Shown: piece after piece, positions 48,586 to 56,336 of the stretch | How positions within the stretch are numbered: position 1 is the stretch's first letter | Layout: each line of letters opens with the position of its first letter | DNA from: Burkholderia pyrrocinia | GTDB lineage: Bacteria; Pseudomonadota; Gammaproteobacteria; Burkholderiales; Burkholderiaceae | Assembly (NCBI RefSeq): GCF_001028665.1 | Contig: NZ_CP011503.1 | Coordinates: 372,001-436,000 of the forward strand | DNA length: 64,000 nucleotides | Reading direction: 5' to 3' | The notes under the pieces: generated by a model | Told to the model about the DNA's origin: nothing | The model's input: only the letters and a program-made list of their open reading frames with translations | Database searches by the model: none | Program-made: the position numbers and the translations under genes

Positions 48586-49999
48586 GCGCAACCCGCCGGC
48601 CCGCGCGCTGCGTGACCGACGCGGCCGCCGCGACACTGCGCAAGTCGGCGACGAACGTATCGCGCCAGACCGACAGGTCGTTCTCGCGCAGCCGCGCGAG
48701 GTTCTCCTCGTGACGCGCCTGCCGCTCCGCGAGCGGCATCGACAGCGCGCGCTCGAGCGCCTCGGCCATCTGCGACAGGTCGTACGGATTCACGAGGAGC
48801 GCACCGGTCAGCTCGGCCGCCGCTCCCGCGAACTCCGACAGCACGAGCACGCCCGGATCGGCCGGGTCCTGCGACGCGACGTATTCCTTCGCGACGAGAT
48901 TCATCCCGTCGCGCAGCGGCGTCACGTAGCCGACCTGCGACATCCGGAAGAACGCCATCAGCAGGTTGCGCTCGTACTTGCGGTTCAGGTACTGGATCGG
49001 CGTCCAGTCGAGTTGCGAAAAGCGGCCGTTGATGCGGCCGGCCTCGCCTTCGAGCGTTTCGCGAATGTCCTGGTAGGTCTGCACGTCGGAACGCGTCGGC
49101 GGCGCGATCTGCACGAGCGACACGCGCCCCTGCCAGCCCGGTGCATTCGTGAGCATCCGCTCGAACGACTGGAAGCGCTCGACGAGCCCCTTCGAGTAAT
49201 CGAGTCGGTCGACGCTCATCACCAGCTTGCGGCCGTCGAGCGCCTCGCGCAGCATCTTGACCGGCTTGCGCGTGCCGTACTGGACGGCCGCCTGCGCAAT
49301 CGCGTCCGGATGCACGCCGATCGGATAGGCGGCGACCTTCACGACGCGGCCGTGCGCGTGCAGCATCCCGTCGTCGCTCGCCGCGCCGATTCCGCGCCGC
49401 TCGATGTAGTCGGTGAACGCCTGCTTGTCGGCATCGGTCTGGAAGCCCGCGACGTCGTACGCGCACATGAACTTCACGAGTTCCTCGTGCGGCGGCACGA
49501 GGCGCAGCATGTCGGGCGACGGAAACGGGATGTGCAGGAAGAAGCCGATCGGGTTCTTCACGCCGAGCTCGCGCAGGAAATGTGCGAACGGCAGCAGATG
49601 GTAGTCGTGTACCCAGATCAGGTCGTCGGGCCGCAGCAGCGCCGCGAGCTGCTTCGCGAGCATCGCGTTCACGCGCAGATAGCCCGCGTACTCCTGCCGG
49701 TCGAAGCGCGCGAGATCGCCGCGGTAGTGGAATACCGGCCACAGCGTCGCGTTCGAGAAGCCGCGGTAGTACTGGTCGTAGTCGCGCCGGGTCAGCCCGA
49801 CCGTCGCATACGTGACGTTGCCGTCCCGCTGGATCGCGGGCTCGGTGTCCGGTGCACCGACGATCTCGCCGTTCCAGCCGAACCAGACGCCACCGGTTTC
49901 CTTCAGCGCGTCCATCACGCCGACGGCGAGACCGCCCGCGCTCGGGCGAGTGTCCTCGCCGACGGCGACACGGTTCGATACCACGATCAATCTGCTCAT
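48578..49999 (-). CDS. otsA: trehalose-6-phosphate synthase
   Basis: A 473-residue GT20 enzyme that joins UDP-glucose and glucose-6-phosphate to trehalose-6-phosphate, an osmoprotectant route. Key parts are SNRVAVG and GGLAVGVM (substrate loop, residues 8-28), VHDYHLLPF, the phosphate-binding VDRLDYSKGL, and DGMNLVAKEYVASQ, which contacts the donor. Length matches E. coli OtsA (474). No otsB phosphatase is seen in the window. Confidence 0.95.
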   Translation of the reverse strand: MSRLIVVSNRVAVGEDTRPSAGGLAVGVMDALKETGGVWFGWNGEIVGAPDTEPAIQRDGNVTYATVGLTRRDYDQYYRGFSNATLWPVFHYRGDLARFDRQEYAGYLRVNAMLAKQLAALLRPDDLIWVHDYHLLPFAHFLRELGVKNPIGFFLHIPFPSPDMLRLVPPHEELVKFMCAYDVAGFQTDADKQAFTDYIERRGIGAASDDGMLHAHGRVVKVAAYPIGVHPDAIAQAAVQYGTRKPVKMLREALDGRKLVMSVDRLDYSKGLVERFQSFERMLTNAPGWQGRVSLVQIAPPTRSDVQTYQDIRETLEGEAGRINGRFSQLDWTPIQYLNRKYERNLLMAFFRMSQVGYVTPLRDGMNLVAKEYVASQDPADPGVLVLSEFAGAAAELTGALLVNPYDLSQMAEALERALSMPLAERQARHEENLARLRENDLSVWRDTFVADLRSVAAAASVTQRAGRRVAHA

Positions 50000-50137
50000 G
50001 CGGCTTCCCCCCTCGATTCGATTGGCTGGCGCGCGGCGCGCGCCAAGCCGGACGCGGCGGCCCGAAGGCGGCCCGCGTGGCGATTCAGTTCCGAGAAATG
50101 CAACGAAGTGCGGCAGCGGAATGCGACGACGACGGAA

Positions 50138-50350
50138 TCAAGCGTCCTGCTCCTGGCCGAGGTCGCGTTGATAGTCGAGCCCTTCCGGGCGGGCGCCGCC
50201 CTGGTTGTGATCGCCGTCGGACGGCGTCTCGCCGGGCGCACCGGCAGGCGGTGCGGATGGCGCGTCGGTCTGCGGACGCGGTTGGTCCGCCCCCGCGTCG
50301 GGTGGCCGATGCGAAAACCGTTTCGGACGACGCATGGCTGGGTGTCTCAT
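50138..50350 (-). CDS. small Pro/Asp-rich hypothetical protein
   Basis: A 70-residue hydrophilic frame (FSHRPPDAGADQPRPQTDAP and GLDYQRDLGQEQDA) upstream of otsA on the same strand. Composition is typical of short disordered proteins of this genus. No good ribosome site is visible; ATG 50389 is an alternative start. It may be co-transcribed with otsA. Weak call. Confidence 0.35.
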   Translation of the reverse strand: MRHPAMRRPKRFSHRPPDAGADQPRPQTDAPSAPPAGAPGETPSDGDHNQGGARPEGLDYQRDLGQEQDA

Positions 50351-50421
50351 AGGAGGCGCGGCTCGAAGCCGCCGTAGAAACATTCCATAACAGAACAGTC
50401 TAGGTCGGTTCCTCGCACGCC

Positions 50422-50438
50422 AAGGTAACAATTACCTT
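50422..50438. promoter_or_regulatory. inverted repeat AAGGTAA-CAA-TTACCTT
   Basis: A perfect 7-base inverted repeat in the A/T-rich region between the small otsA-side gene and the divergent lipoprotein pair. A possible operator for either direction. Confidence 0.35.
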
Positions 50439-50620
50439 CAATTTGTAACGTTTCGACCCTGCGTCAGCCATCTGTCCGAGAATAGCGCCGCGCGCACGCG
50501 CGCCATGCCGTCCGGCGATTTGTCAAAGCTTTGCATTTTTCCTATGACAATTGCGAAACAATGACGCGGCATGGGGCGCGCAAGCGTCGCCGCTCACCCA
50601 GACAGGACTTGCATTCAGGG

Positions 50621-51172
50621 ATGAACATTCGTTTCGAATCGTCGCGCCGGGCCATGCCGGCGCGCGTCGTGCTGGCCGCACTCGCCACGGCCGCACTGCT
50701 GTCCGGCTGCAACTCGCTGTACAGCGAAGGCGCGACAGCCGGCGCCGGTATCGCGGGCGCCGCGATCGCTTCCAAGGTCACCAACAACGCCGCCGTCGCG
50801 ACAGGCATCGGCCTCGGCGCCGTCGCCGGCGCGCGTGCGGGCGTCCAGTACTCGCAGCGCGTCGCGCACCGCTACACGCAGGAACAGATCGCGAAGGCGG
50901 CCGGCCCGCTCGACGTGGGCGGCGTCGCGCCGTGGTCGACGCACCACTCGTTCCCGATCGAGGACGACGAGCAGGGCCGCGTGACGGTCAGCCGGATGAT
51001 CAGCGTCGGTCCGCTCGACTGCAAGGAAATCGTGTTCGCGGTCGACACGCCCGCGAAACCCGACAAGGCCGCGCAATCGGCGTTCTACGTCGCCACCATC
51101 TGCCGTGACGGCCCGGTGTGGAAATGGGCGTCGGCCGAACCGGCGACCGAACGCTGGGGCGCGCTGCAATGA
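50621..51172 (+). CDS. envelope lipoprotein with glycine-rich helix (paralogue A)
   Basis: A 183-residue lipoprotein: long basic signal, lipobox LLSGC near residue 27, a Gly/Ala-rich membrane-like segment (about 37-72), then a domain with QIAKAAGPLDVGGVAPWSTHHSFP and the end WKWASAEPATERWGALQ. It shares layout and C-terminal motif with the next gene, which it overlaps by four bases (ATGA). The two probably arose by duplication and act together in the envelope. Function unknown. Confidence 0.75.
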   Translation: MNIRFESSRRAMPARVVLAALATAALLSGCNSLYSEGATAGAGIAGAAIASKVTNNAAVATGIGLGAVAGARAGVQYSQRVAHRYTQEQIAKAAGPLDVGGVAPWSTHHSFPIEDDEQGRVTVSRMISVGPLDCKEIVFAVDTPAKPDKAAQSAFYVATICRDGPVWKWASAEPATERWGALQ

Positions 51173-51663
51173 GCGTCGCGATCCGTATCGCGGCGATCGG
51201 CGCGCTTTGCGCGGCAGCGGCCACGCTGTCGGGCTGCGGGTCGGTCGGTGCGGCGAGCGGCGCGCTCGCCGGCGCGGCGACGGGCCTCGTCACGGCGAAC
51301 CCGGCGGTGGGCGTCGGCGTCGGGATTGCCGTGCAGGCCGCGACCGACGAGGCCGTCAACCGCACGATGAAGCAACTCCATCAGAACCAGCAGGACGCGA
51401 TCGCCAAGGCGGCCGGCAGCCTGGCCGTCGGCGAAGTGAAACCGTGGAAGGTGAAGAACACGCTGCCGCTGGAAAACGGCGAAGGCGAAGTGCGCGTCAC
51501 GCGTGCGTACTCGTCGGCGCTCGCGCTGTGCAAGGAATTCGCGTTCTCGGTGAAGGACGGCGACAAGGCCGACTGGTATTTCGCGAATGCGTGCCAGCAA
51601 GGCACGCACTGGAAGTGGGCGTCGGTCGAACCGGCTGTCGATCGGTGGGGGAATTTGCAGTGA
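51169..51663 (+). CDS. envelope lipoprotein with glycine-rich helix (paralogue B)
   Basis: A 164-residue lipoprotein with lipobox LSGC (Cys23), a Gly/Ala-rich segment GALAGAATGLVTANPAVGVG, then AIAKAAGSLAVGEVKPWKVKNTLP and the end WKWASVEPAVDRWGNLQ. The C-terminal motif and the AKAAG-(5-6)-PW block match the upstream gene. Translation is coupled by an ATGA overlap. Confidence 0.75.
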   Translation: MSVAIRIAAIGALCAAAATLSGCGSVGAASGALAGAATGLVTANPAVGVGVGIAVQAATDEAVNRTMKQLHQNQQDAIAKAAGSLAVGEVKPWKVKNTLPLENGEGEVRVTRAYSSALALCKEFAFSVKDGDKADWYFANACQQGTHWKWASVEPAVDRWGNLQ

Positions 51664-51730
51664 CCGGGCGATGCGCGGCGCAGGACGTGCGGCGCCCTCG
51701 CCGTTCTGCGTACACGTAACCGGGCAGTCG

Positions 51731-52213
51731 TTACGTGCGTGCGCGAAGCTGCGTCACCCTGTCCTTGATCTTCGCGGACAACGCATCGTCCGGGTTGTAG
51801 GACAGGCATCGCTCCAGATCCGCGATTGCCGCCTTGAGATCGCCCAGCGTCTCGTAGGCCCTTGCGCGGTTGAAATAGACGAAAGGCTGATCGGGATTGA
51901 GCTTCAGCGCCTTGTCGAAATAATCCAGCGACTTCTGGTAGCCGCCGCCTTCGAGGAAAATAGTCGCGAGCGTGCAATACGCCGACGGGTCCGTGTACCC
52001 CAGTTCGATGGCCCGGTTCAGATCGTTCAATGCAAGATCCGTCTTCTTGATCATCGCGAAGGTCGTGCCGCGATCGGCGTATGTCGCGGCATCGTTCGGC
52101 GCGACTTTCAGGATGTCACCATACAGTCCGAGCGCATCCTCGATACGCCCTTGCGACACGAAGCCGCGCGCTCTCATGCGGATCGGTGAAAAATCCGGAT
52201 TCTTATCGGTCAT
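51731..52213 (-). CDS. tetratricopeptide-repeat protein
   Basis: A 160-residue soluble protein with four TPR units: RMRARGFVSQGRIEDALGLY, AATYADRGTTFAMIKKTDLA, AYCTLATIFLEGGGYQKSLD and PFVYFNRARAYETLGDLKAA. TPRs mediate protein contacts; no signal peptide is present. ATG 52213 gives the first complete repeat. It is the last gene of the minus-strand run of island 2 and might serve as a chaperone or immunity-like partner there, but this is only positional. Confidence 0.8.
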   Translation of the reverse strand: MTDKNPDFSPIRMRARGFVSQGRIEDALGLYGDILKVAPNDAATYADRGTTFAMIKKTDLALNDLNRAIELGYTDPSAYCTLATIFLEGGGYQKSLDYFDKALKLNPDQPFVYFNRARAYETLGDLKAAIADLERCLSYNPDDALSAKIKDRVTQLRART

Positions 52214-52288
52214 GCAAGACAATTCCCTAAAATGAGGCCTTATCGACCACGAGTTGCCGATCAGCCAATGCGTGCGCCCTCGGGGCAA

Positions 52289-52975
52289 TCAAATCGATGC
52301 GCCTGTACGTTGATTGAACGCCGCTCGCATGACATCCGGACTGACCATTTCCATTCGACTCAACTCGGCCAGGACTGCCGGAAGAATGCCATCGATACCA
52401 GGATCCATCTCTCGCATCTGCTTCAACAATGCTAGCTGGAAAGCTTCATCTTCATGAATTCCCGACTCCCCCGTCTGGCGACGCGCACGATACAGCACGC
52501 CAACCCAATAGCGCGTGCGCTCGATTGCGCTCCATCCCGCATAAGTGTTCGGGAACTTCGTCTTTTCGATCGCTTGCCGAACGACTGTCTCGGGCTCGCC
52601 CAGAAACCGCATGAAGAACATCTGCTCGCCAACTGCAAGCTTCGACGACGTCACTGGATCGTATGCGGTATGGGTTTCATAGCGAACGTCGGTATCGGCC
52701 TCAAGCCTATTGCCCATTTGCACCCGGATCCCGTCTCGCAGAACTATCTGCCGCTCCACTGGGAATCGTGCTTCGCGCTCGCTGCGTGACAGCAGACGCC
52801 CCGACTTCGGCGAAAACTCGACTTCATGTTGACGACCGATTTTCGCGTCGGAGTACCAAACGATGACCGTCTGCGACTCGGCGTTCTCGAGCACCATCAG
52901 AAAAATGGCCTCAGGGATCAACGCCGCCAACGCTGAAGGCAGCGCGGAGTACGGAATATCTTCCCGCTTCAACAT
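52289..52975 (-). CDS. hypothetical protein, family not recognised
   Basis: A 228-residue soluble protein starting MLKREDIPYSALPSALAALI, with VIVWYSDAKIGRQHEVEFSP, GEQMFFMRFLGEPETVVRQA and LLKQMREMDPGIDGILPAVL. The ATG has AAGGTGG close upstream. Its pattern of a small beta sheet plus a helical C-terminus is compatible with many phage or toxin-associated families, but none is identified. It lies between the TPR gene and the putative toxin/immunity pair. Confidence 0.55.
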   Translation of the reverse strand: MLKREDIPYSALPSALAALIPEAIFLMVLENAESQTVIVWYSDAKIGRQHEVEFSPKSGRLLSRSEREARFPVERQIVLRDGIRVQMGNRLEADTDVRYETHTAYDPVTSSKLAVGEQMFFMRFLGEPETVVRQAIEKTKFPNTYAGWSAIERTRYWVGVLYRARRQTGESGIHEDEAFQLALLKQMREMDPGIDGILPAVLAELSRMEMVSPDVMRAAFNQRTGASI

Positions 52976-53116
52976 CCACCTTATCTGTACGCGCGTCAGT
53001 GAATGACTGCCGCAGAAATTTGCTGACAAATGCACCTTCCGGGGTCGACTCAGCCTACGCCGAAGAGCCGGAATCTTCCAATCAAGAGCAGGATTGAATT
53101 CGGGCCAGTCTCACAT

Positions 53117-53548
53117 CTAGCGGCTCCAGACATCGATCAAGGATCGCTGCAATTCCTTGTTTTTAGTCAAGCTCGCGATATATGCGAAATGATCCTCGTC
53201 TTCATCCAGCTCTGGCAAATTCGGATCAAATGTTTCATCGCCAACCCACCATGCAGGATATTGAATGGCATGGCCGTCAATGGAGAAAGTCGTCATCCCT
53301 CGTTGAAAATCGTGTTCGTACTTGACGTTACGACCAAGATCCTCAAAATTCCAGCACCTTTTATTCCACTGAAGATAAAGCTGCCGATCTGCCGTAAAAA
53401 CAGCAACTTCCTGGCCTTCGACAGCCATGTAATTTCCGCGCGCCACATATGCATCTCCTGCCAAAGCAGAAAACAACCCTGTGTCGACATTCAGCTCCAC
53501 AAACCTGGACGGATGATTAATCACCCCGAGTTGCACATTCTTCATCAT
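53117..53548 (-). CDS. hypothetical protein, candidate immunity protein
   Basis: A 143-residue acidic protein (VARGNYMAVEGQEVAVFTAD, AWWVGDETFDPNLPELDEDE) with no signal peptide. It starts 8 bases after a fragment resembling a polymorphic-toxin C-terminus, on the same strand, which is the standard place for the matching immunity gene. Small acidic single-domain proteins fit that role. No family recognised, so the role rests on position and composition. Confidence 0.5.
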   Translation of the reverse strand: MMKNVQLGVINHPSRFVELNVDTGLFSALAGDAYVARGNYMAVEGQEVAVFTADRQLYLQWNKRCWNFEDLGRNVKYEHDFQRGMTTFSIDGHAIQYPAWWVGDETFDPNLPELDEDEDHFAYIASLTKNKELQRSLIDVWSR

Positions 53549-53556
53549 TCCCCAAC

Positions 53557-53949
53557 CTACGCGATACCCGTAAGAATATCCATTGCAGGATTGCTTCTTG
53601 TTCCTGCAGCGATTACACCCTCCGGGCTACCATATTTCTGAAGCAGCGCTTCGTAGGTCGGCCCATACTTATTACCGTATTTGGCCATATTGCGCTCATA
53701 CAATACCGGCAGCTTGTCCTCGGAGTATTTCGACATTCGGGTTTGATTTCGCATGTCGACAATCTGCCGCCCAATACTTTCTTCGCTGGCGCCACTGGCA
53801 CGCATATCGGACACCCATGCACTCTCGTCAGCCAGACCTTGATGGTATTCCAGTCGCACGTTCCGAGCATTGGCAACTTGCTCCGGATTCGTCCAGTCTA
53901 CCGGCCACTTGGGTGCAGTGACCTGCCCCGGTGTTATAGGTCCACTTGC
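53557..53949 (-). pseudogene. detached C-terminal module resembling a polymorphic toxin
   Basis: The frame is open from 53949 with no good start and reads TPGQVTAPKWPVDWTNPEQV, then EYHQGLADESAWVSDMRASG, RNQTRMSKYSEDKLPVLYER and YGPTYEALLQKYGSPEGVIA. A GTG at 53859 is the only candidate start. The charged, start-less module followed directly by a small acidic gene looks like the toxin end of a large Rhs- or haemagglutinin-type protein left after recombination. Toxin identity is an inference from layout and motif character. Confidence 0.45.
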
Positions 53950-53989
53950 TCAGCCTCAGAAATGACATGCCCGCGCCCCAGTGATCTGG

Positions 53990-54367
53990 TTATTGTCGTG
54001 ACGGAAGGTTGATCAGCCCACAAACGATGAAGCCCAATCCGAAGGCAGCGAAAAAGACCGCATTCCCCCAGATCGCATCGAACCGATCGATTCTCGCAGT
54101 CGGAATCGGATTCTCGGCAAGATAGCGCACCTGCGGTCGATCGCCGACGGCCATTTTTGACACGATACCGCCTTGCGGATACGAAACGTGTTCGCCTGAC
54201 TTGGTCATGAACTCGATTTCAGGGTGATAACCGCCCGCGTTCAACTTCACCACTTCGCCCGGCACCATGATCGACGTCCGCATGAATTCACGCGTCAGCT
54301 GAACGTTTATCGCCGCTGCGATCAAAAAGCCGACTCCGATCACGACAAAGGCTACGGCCTTGTACAT
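53990..54367 (-). CDS. DUF3592-type membrane protein
   Basis: A 125-residue protein with an N-terminal helix (AVAFVVIGVGFLIAAAINV), a middle beta-rich domain (PGEVVKLNAGGYHPEIEFMT, KMAVGDRPQVRYLAENP) and a C-terminal helix (AVFFAAFGLGFIVCGLINL). This two-helix sandwich is the DUF3592 pattern. It is often found near toxin-immunity genes, and a protective role is possible but unproven. ATG 54367 gives a full first helix. Confidence 0.7.
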   Translation of the reverse strand: MYKAVAFVVIGVGFLIAAAINVQLTREFMRTSIMVPGEVVKLNAGGYHPEIEFMTKSGEHVSYPQGGIVSKMAVGDRPQVRYLAENPIPTARIDRFDAIWGNAVFFAAFGLGFIVCGLINLPSRQ

Positions 54368-54464
54368 AAATGTGCTCGCTCGTTCGTCAAATAGCAGTCG
54401 GGATGATACACAACGCGAGTCCCGCACATGGGACTATCCGACGGCATCCAGTCCATCCAAGAGA

Positions 54465-55181
54465 TTACAAACCAAGCTTGTCGGAGCGCACAATTGTCGG
54501 CCCAACAAAAATGACTTTGCGCAACGACGATTGCGGACCATGCGGCTGCATCTTGAAATGCGGGCGACGCCAGTGCGGACTCTTTTCGTGATGCGGTACG
54601 GCAGTCTCATTGCCTTCCGCACCAATCGGCTCCCAATCCAGAACCGCTGGTCCCACGATATGTCGATCGTACAAGTACTCGATCTCCGCGAGTCGTTCTC
54701 GACGTTTGCGCTGCCCTAGTCCCTTGAACTCCCTCGGTGCCCGACTATAAGCAAGATCGGCTTCTACATGCGCATCTGGAAGCTTCAGATACAGCATCAA
54801 TTTTACGATGTAGTCGAATACCTGCTGCCAATAGACAAGAGCCGTCTCTCGCCTCTCTGGAGCACATTGGTTGTTCAGATCTTCGAGTATCTGTTTGACC
54901 GTGCGATCAGGCTCATCCAGCGGATAGGTGACCAATTGTGTACGAAAGTCACCGCTGCTGAATTCCTGCCAGGTCACCATCGTCAACTGGTCGGCGCTCG
55001 TCGTCTCTGACTCGAGCCTACGTCGGAACAAGGCAATCGCGCGGATACCATCGTCTTTGTATCCTTGCCACGCAGAATTGGGAATAATGCAAAGCGCCGG
55101 CGCCGGAAATTCAACCAGACCGATCGGCACATCGTCTGCAATGTATGCAAATCGATGAAGCGCGGCGGTCGGTTCGTTCAT
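54465..55181 (-). CDS. mobile-element-associated protein, function unknown
   Basis: A 238-residue protein with NEPTAALHRFAYIADDVPIG, WQQVFDYIVKLMLYLKLPD, LGQRKRRERLAEIEYLYDRH and a C-terminal HWRRPHFKMQPHGPQSSLRK block. Very similar HWRRGHxRxQxxGPxxxxRK endings occur in proteins of plasmids, phages and integrative elements, but their role is unknown to me. It starts 24 bases after the gene at 55206 and is probably in the same transcript. Confidence 0.6.
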   Translation of the reverse strand: MNEPTAALHRFAYIADDVPIGLVEFPAPALCIIPNSAWQGYKDDGIRAIALFRRRLESETTSADQLTMVTWQEFSSGDFRTQLVTYPLDEPDRTVKQILEDLNNQCAPERRETALVYWQQVFDYIVKLMLYLKLPDAHVEADLAYSRAPREFKGLGQRKRRERLAEIEYLYDRHIVGPAVLDWEPIGAEGNETAVPHHEKSPHWRRPHFKMQPHGPQSSLRKVIFVGPTIVRSDKLGL

Positions 55182-55205
55182 TGCGCCGTTGCTGGCATGG
55201 TAAAT

Positions 55206-55496
55206 CTACCAGGTCAAGCTGCGACGGGCGTTTTCCAGATCCTGCGGGTCCAGGCCGGCTGCCAATGACCGAACACAGGTCGTCACGAATCTCGGAAATT
55301 CGTCGAAGAGCTGATCGATTGGGTGCGACGCCAGCCTCGTTTGGAAATCGAACTGCCAAACCTTCTGCGCCTCCAGTCTCACGCGATCCCATGCGTCCAA
55401 CGTTCCTGCGGCCCGATAACGAACTGGCGGCGGCAGCCGAGCATAGTCCGGTTTATCAGCCGCAGACGTATCCCTCAGCGCCACCCGTACGGACAT
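55206..55496 (-). CDS. hypothetical protein preceding the 54465 gene
   Basis: A 96-residue soluble protein (ALRDTSAADKPDYARLPPPV, VWQFDFQTRLASHPIDQLFD, VRSLAAGLDPQDLENARRSL). ATG 55496 is taken as the start; a GTG at 55547 would add 17 residues. It is the first gene of the island 2 run. Sequence looks like real protein, family not recognised. Confidence 0.5.
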   Translation of the reverse strand: MSVRVALRDTSAADKPDYARLPPPVRYRAAGTLDAWDRVRLEAQKVWQFDFQTRLASHPIDQLFDEFPRFVTTCVRSLAAGLDPQDLENARRSLTW

Positions 55497-55818
55497 TGCA
55501 AGAAACGCTTCGGGATTATGAAAGGCAAATTGACGGCCTGGGTCCACTTGAGCGCCTCAATGCATGCGTATTCAGCTCGAAACGATGGGAACTAGGATAG
55601 CAAATCTCCGACCGGATCCTTTTCTCGCCGTACCGAACACATCCCGCGTGACGCTGCCCCGACAAAACGCCTTGGCGGCACCCCAGCAGACCCGGCGACA
55701 ACGCTCGAATCATTAGCAATTTGGGGACCGGAATCATAGCGGCCCCGGCTTGCCAAAGCGTAAAGTGAGTCGCTTGCGACAGGACAGGCAACCAGCAACT
55801 AAACAGTCGGCATCCCGT
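55497..55818. other. 322-base stretch without a recognisable gene
   Basis: It lies between the first gene of the island 2 run and the broken end of the integrase remnant. No protein-like frame, RNA gene or tRNA fragment was seen; it probably contains the junction that removed the rest of the integrase and the promoter of the minus-strand run. Confidence 0.4.
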
Positions 55819-56183
55819 CACGGAATCGTCCCACGCTTCACCAAACGTTACGTCCTTCCTGCGAGCCTCTGCCCGCCGGGCTTCATGGGCCGCCCGTTGG
55901 TCGGCCCTCACTTCCCTCGGATCTTTGCCCTCGTTAACCAGCGTTTTTTCGACTTGCCAGCTTCGATGCGAGCCTTACCGAGATCCCAAGCTCGAGCATC
56001 ACCGATGGTCAACCGGACGGTTTTGCCGAACAGCCGAGACTCGAACACGTAGGCCCGCGTGCCAGCCGCAGTCACACGCAAACCTAAGCCAGGCGTCTTT
56101 GCATCCCAATGGATTGTCTGCTGCTTTCCTGGCTCACATCCGAAGCCCTCAACCCGCGCCGCTGTAAAACTTTGCTTTGCCAT
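55819..56183 (-). pseudogene. tyrosine integrase remnant with frameshift
   Basis: The first 76 or so codons read as a DUF4102-type integrase N-terminus (HWDAKTPGLGLRVTAAGTRA, FGKTVRLTIGDARAWDLGKA). At a run of six A residues near 55945-55950 the reading frame changes; the other frame continues the family sequence (TLVNEGKDPREVRADQRAAH, ARRKDVTFGEAWD) to about 55820, where similarity ends. The catalytic domain is absent. Its 5' end faces the right flank, so the attachment site should lie just outside, between 56183 and the ABC ATPase gene. Confidence 0.82.
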
Positions 56184-56336
56184 CCCAGCCTCAAGTAGGC
56201 ACCATGTAGGCAAAATGTGCGAACACAAAGGTATCTAAGTCAACACAAAAATCAGGACACGATCACACACTACGTTGTTTTATATTGATTTTTTTGTTCA
56301 CACGGATGTCAATCCATGCACATCCACTTGCAGACT

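Larger units (their letters stand above)
51700..56260. mobile_element. genomic island 2 (limits approximate)
   Basis: A minus-strand run of accessory genes with lower G+C than both flanks, ending on the right at an integrase remnant whose start codon lies at 56183. The left limit is placed at the change in strand and composition after the lipoprotein pair and could be off by 1 kb. No flanking direct repeat was identified. Confidence 0.5.

Noticed and set aside
56184-56336. Right attachment site as a copy of the tRNA-Arg 3' end
   Set aside because: I compared the T-arm and acceptor sequence with this region by eye and found no match; the two integrase remnants may have used different sites.
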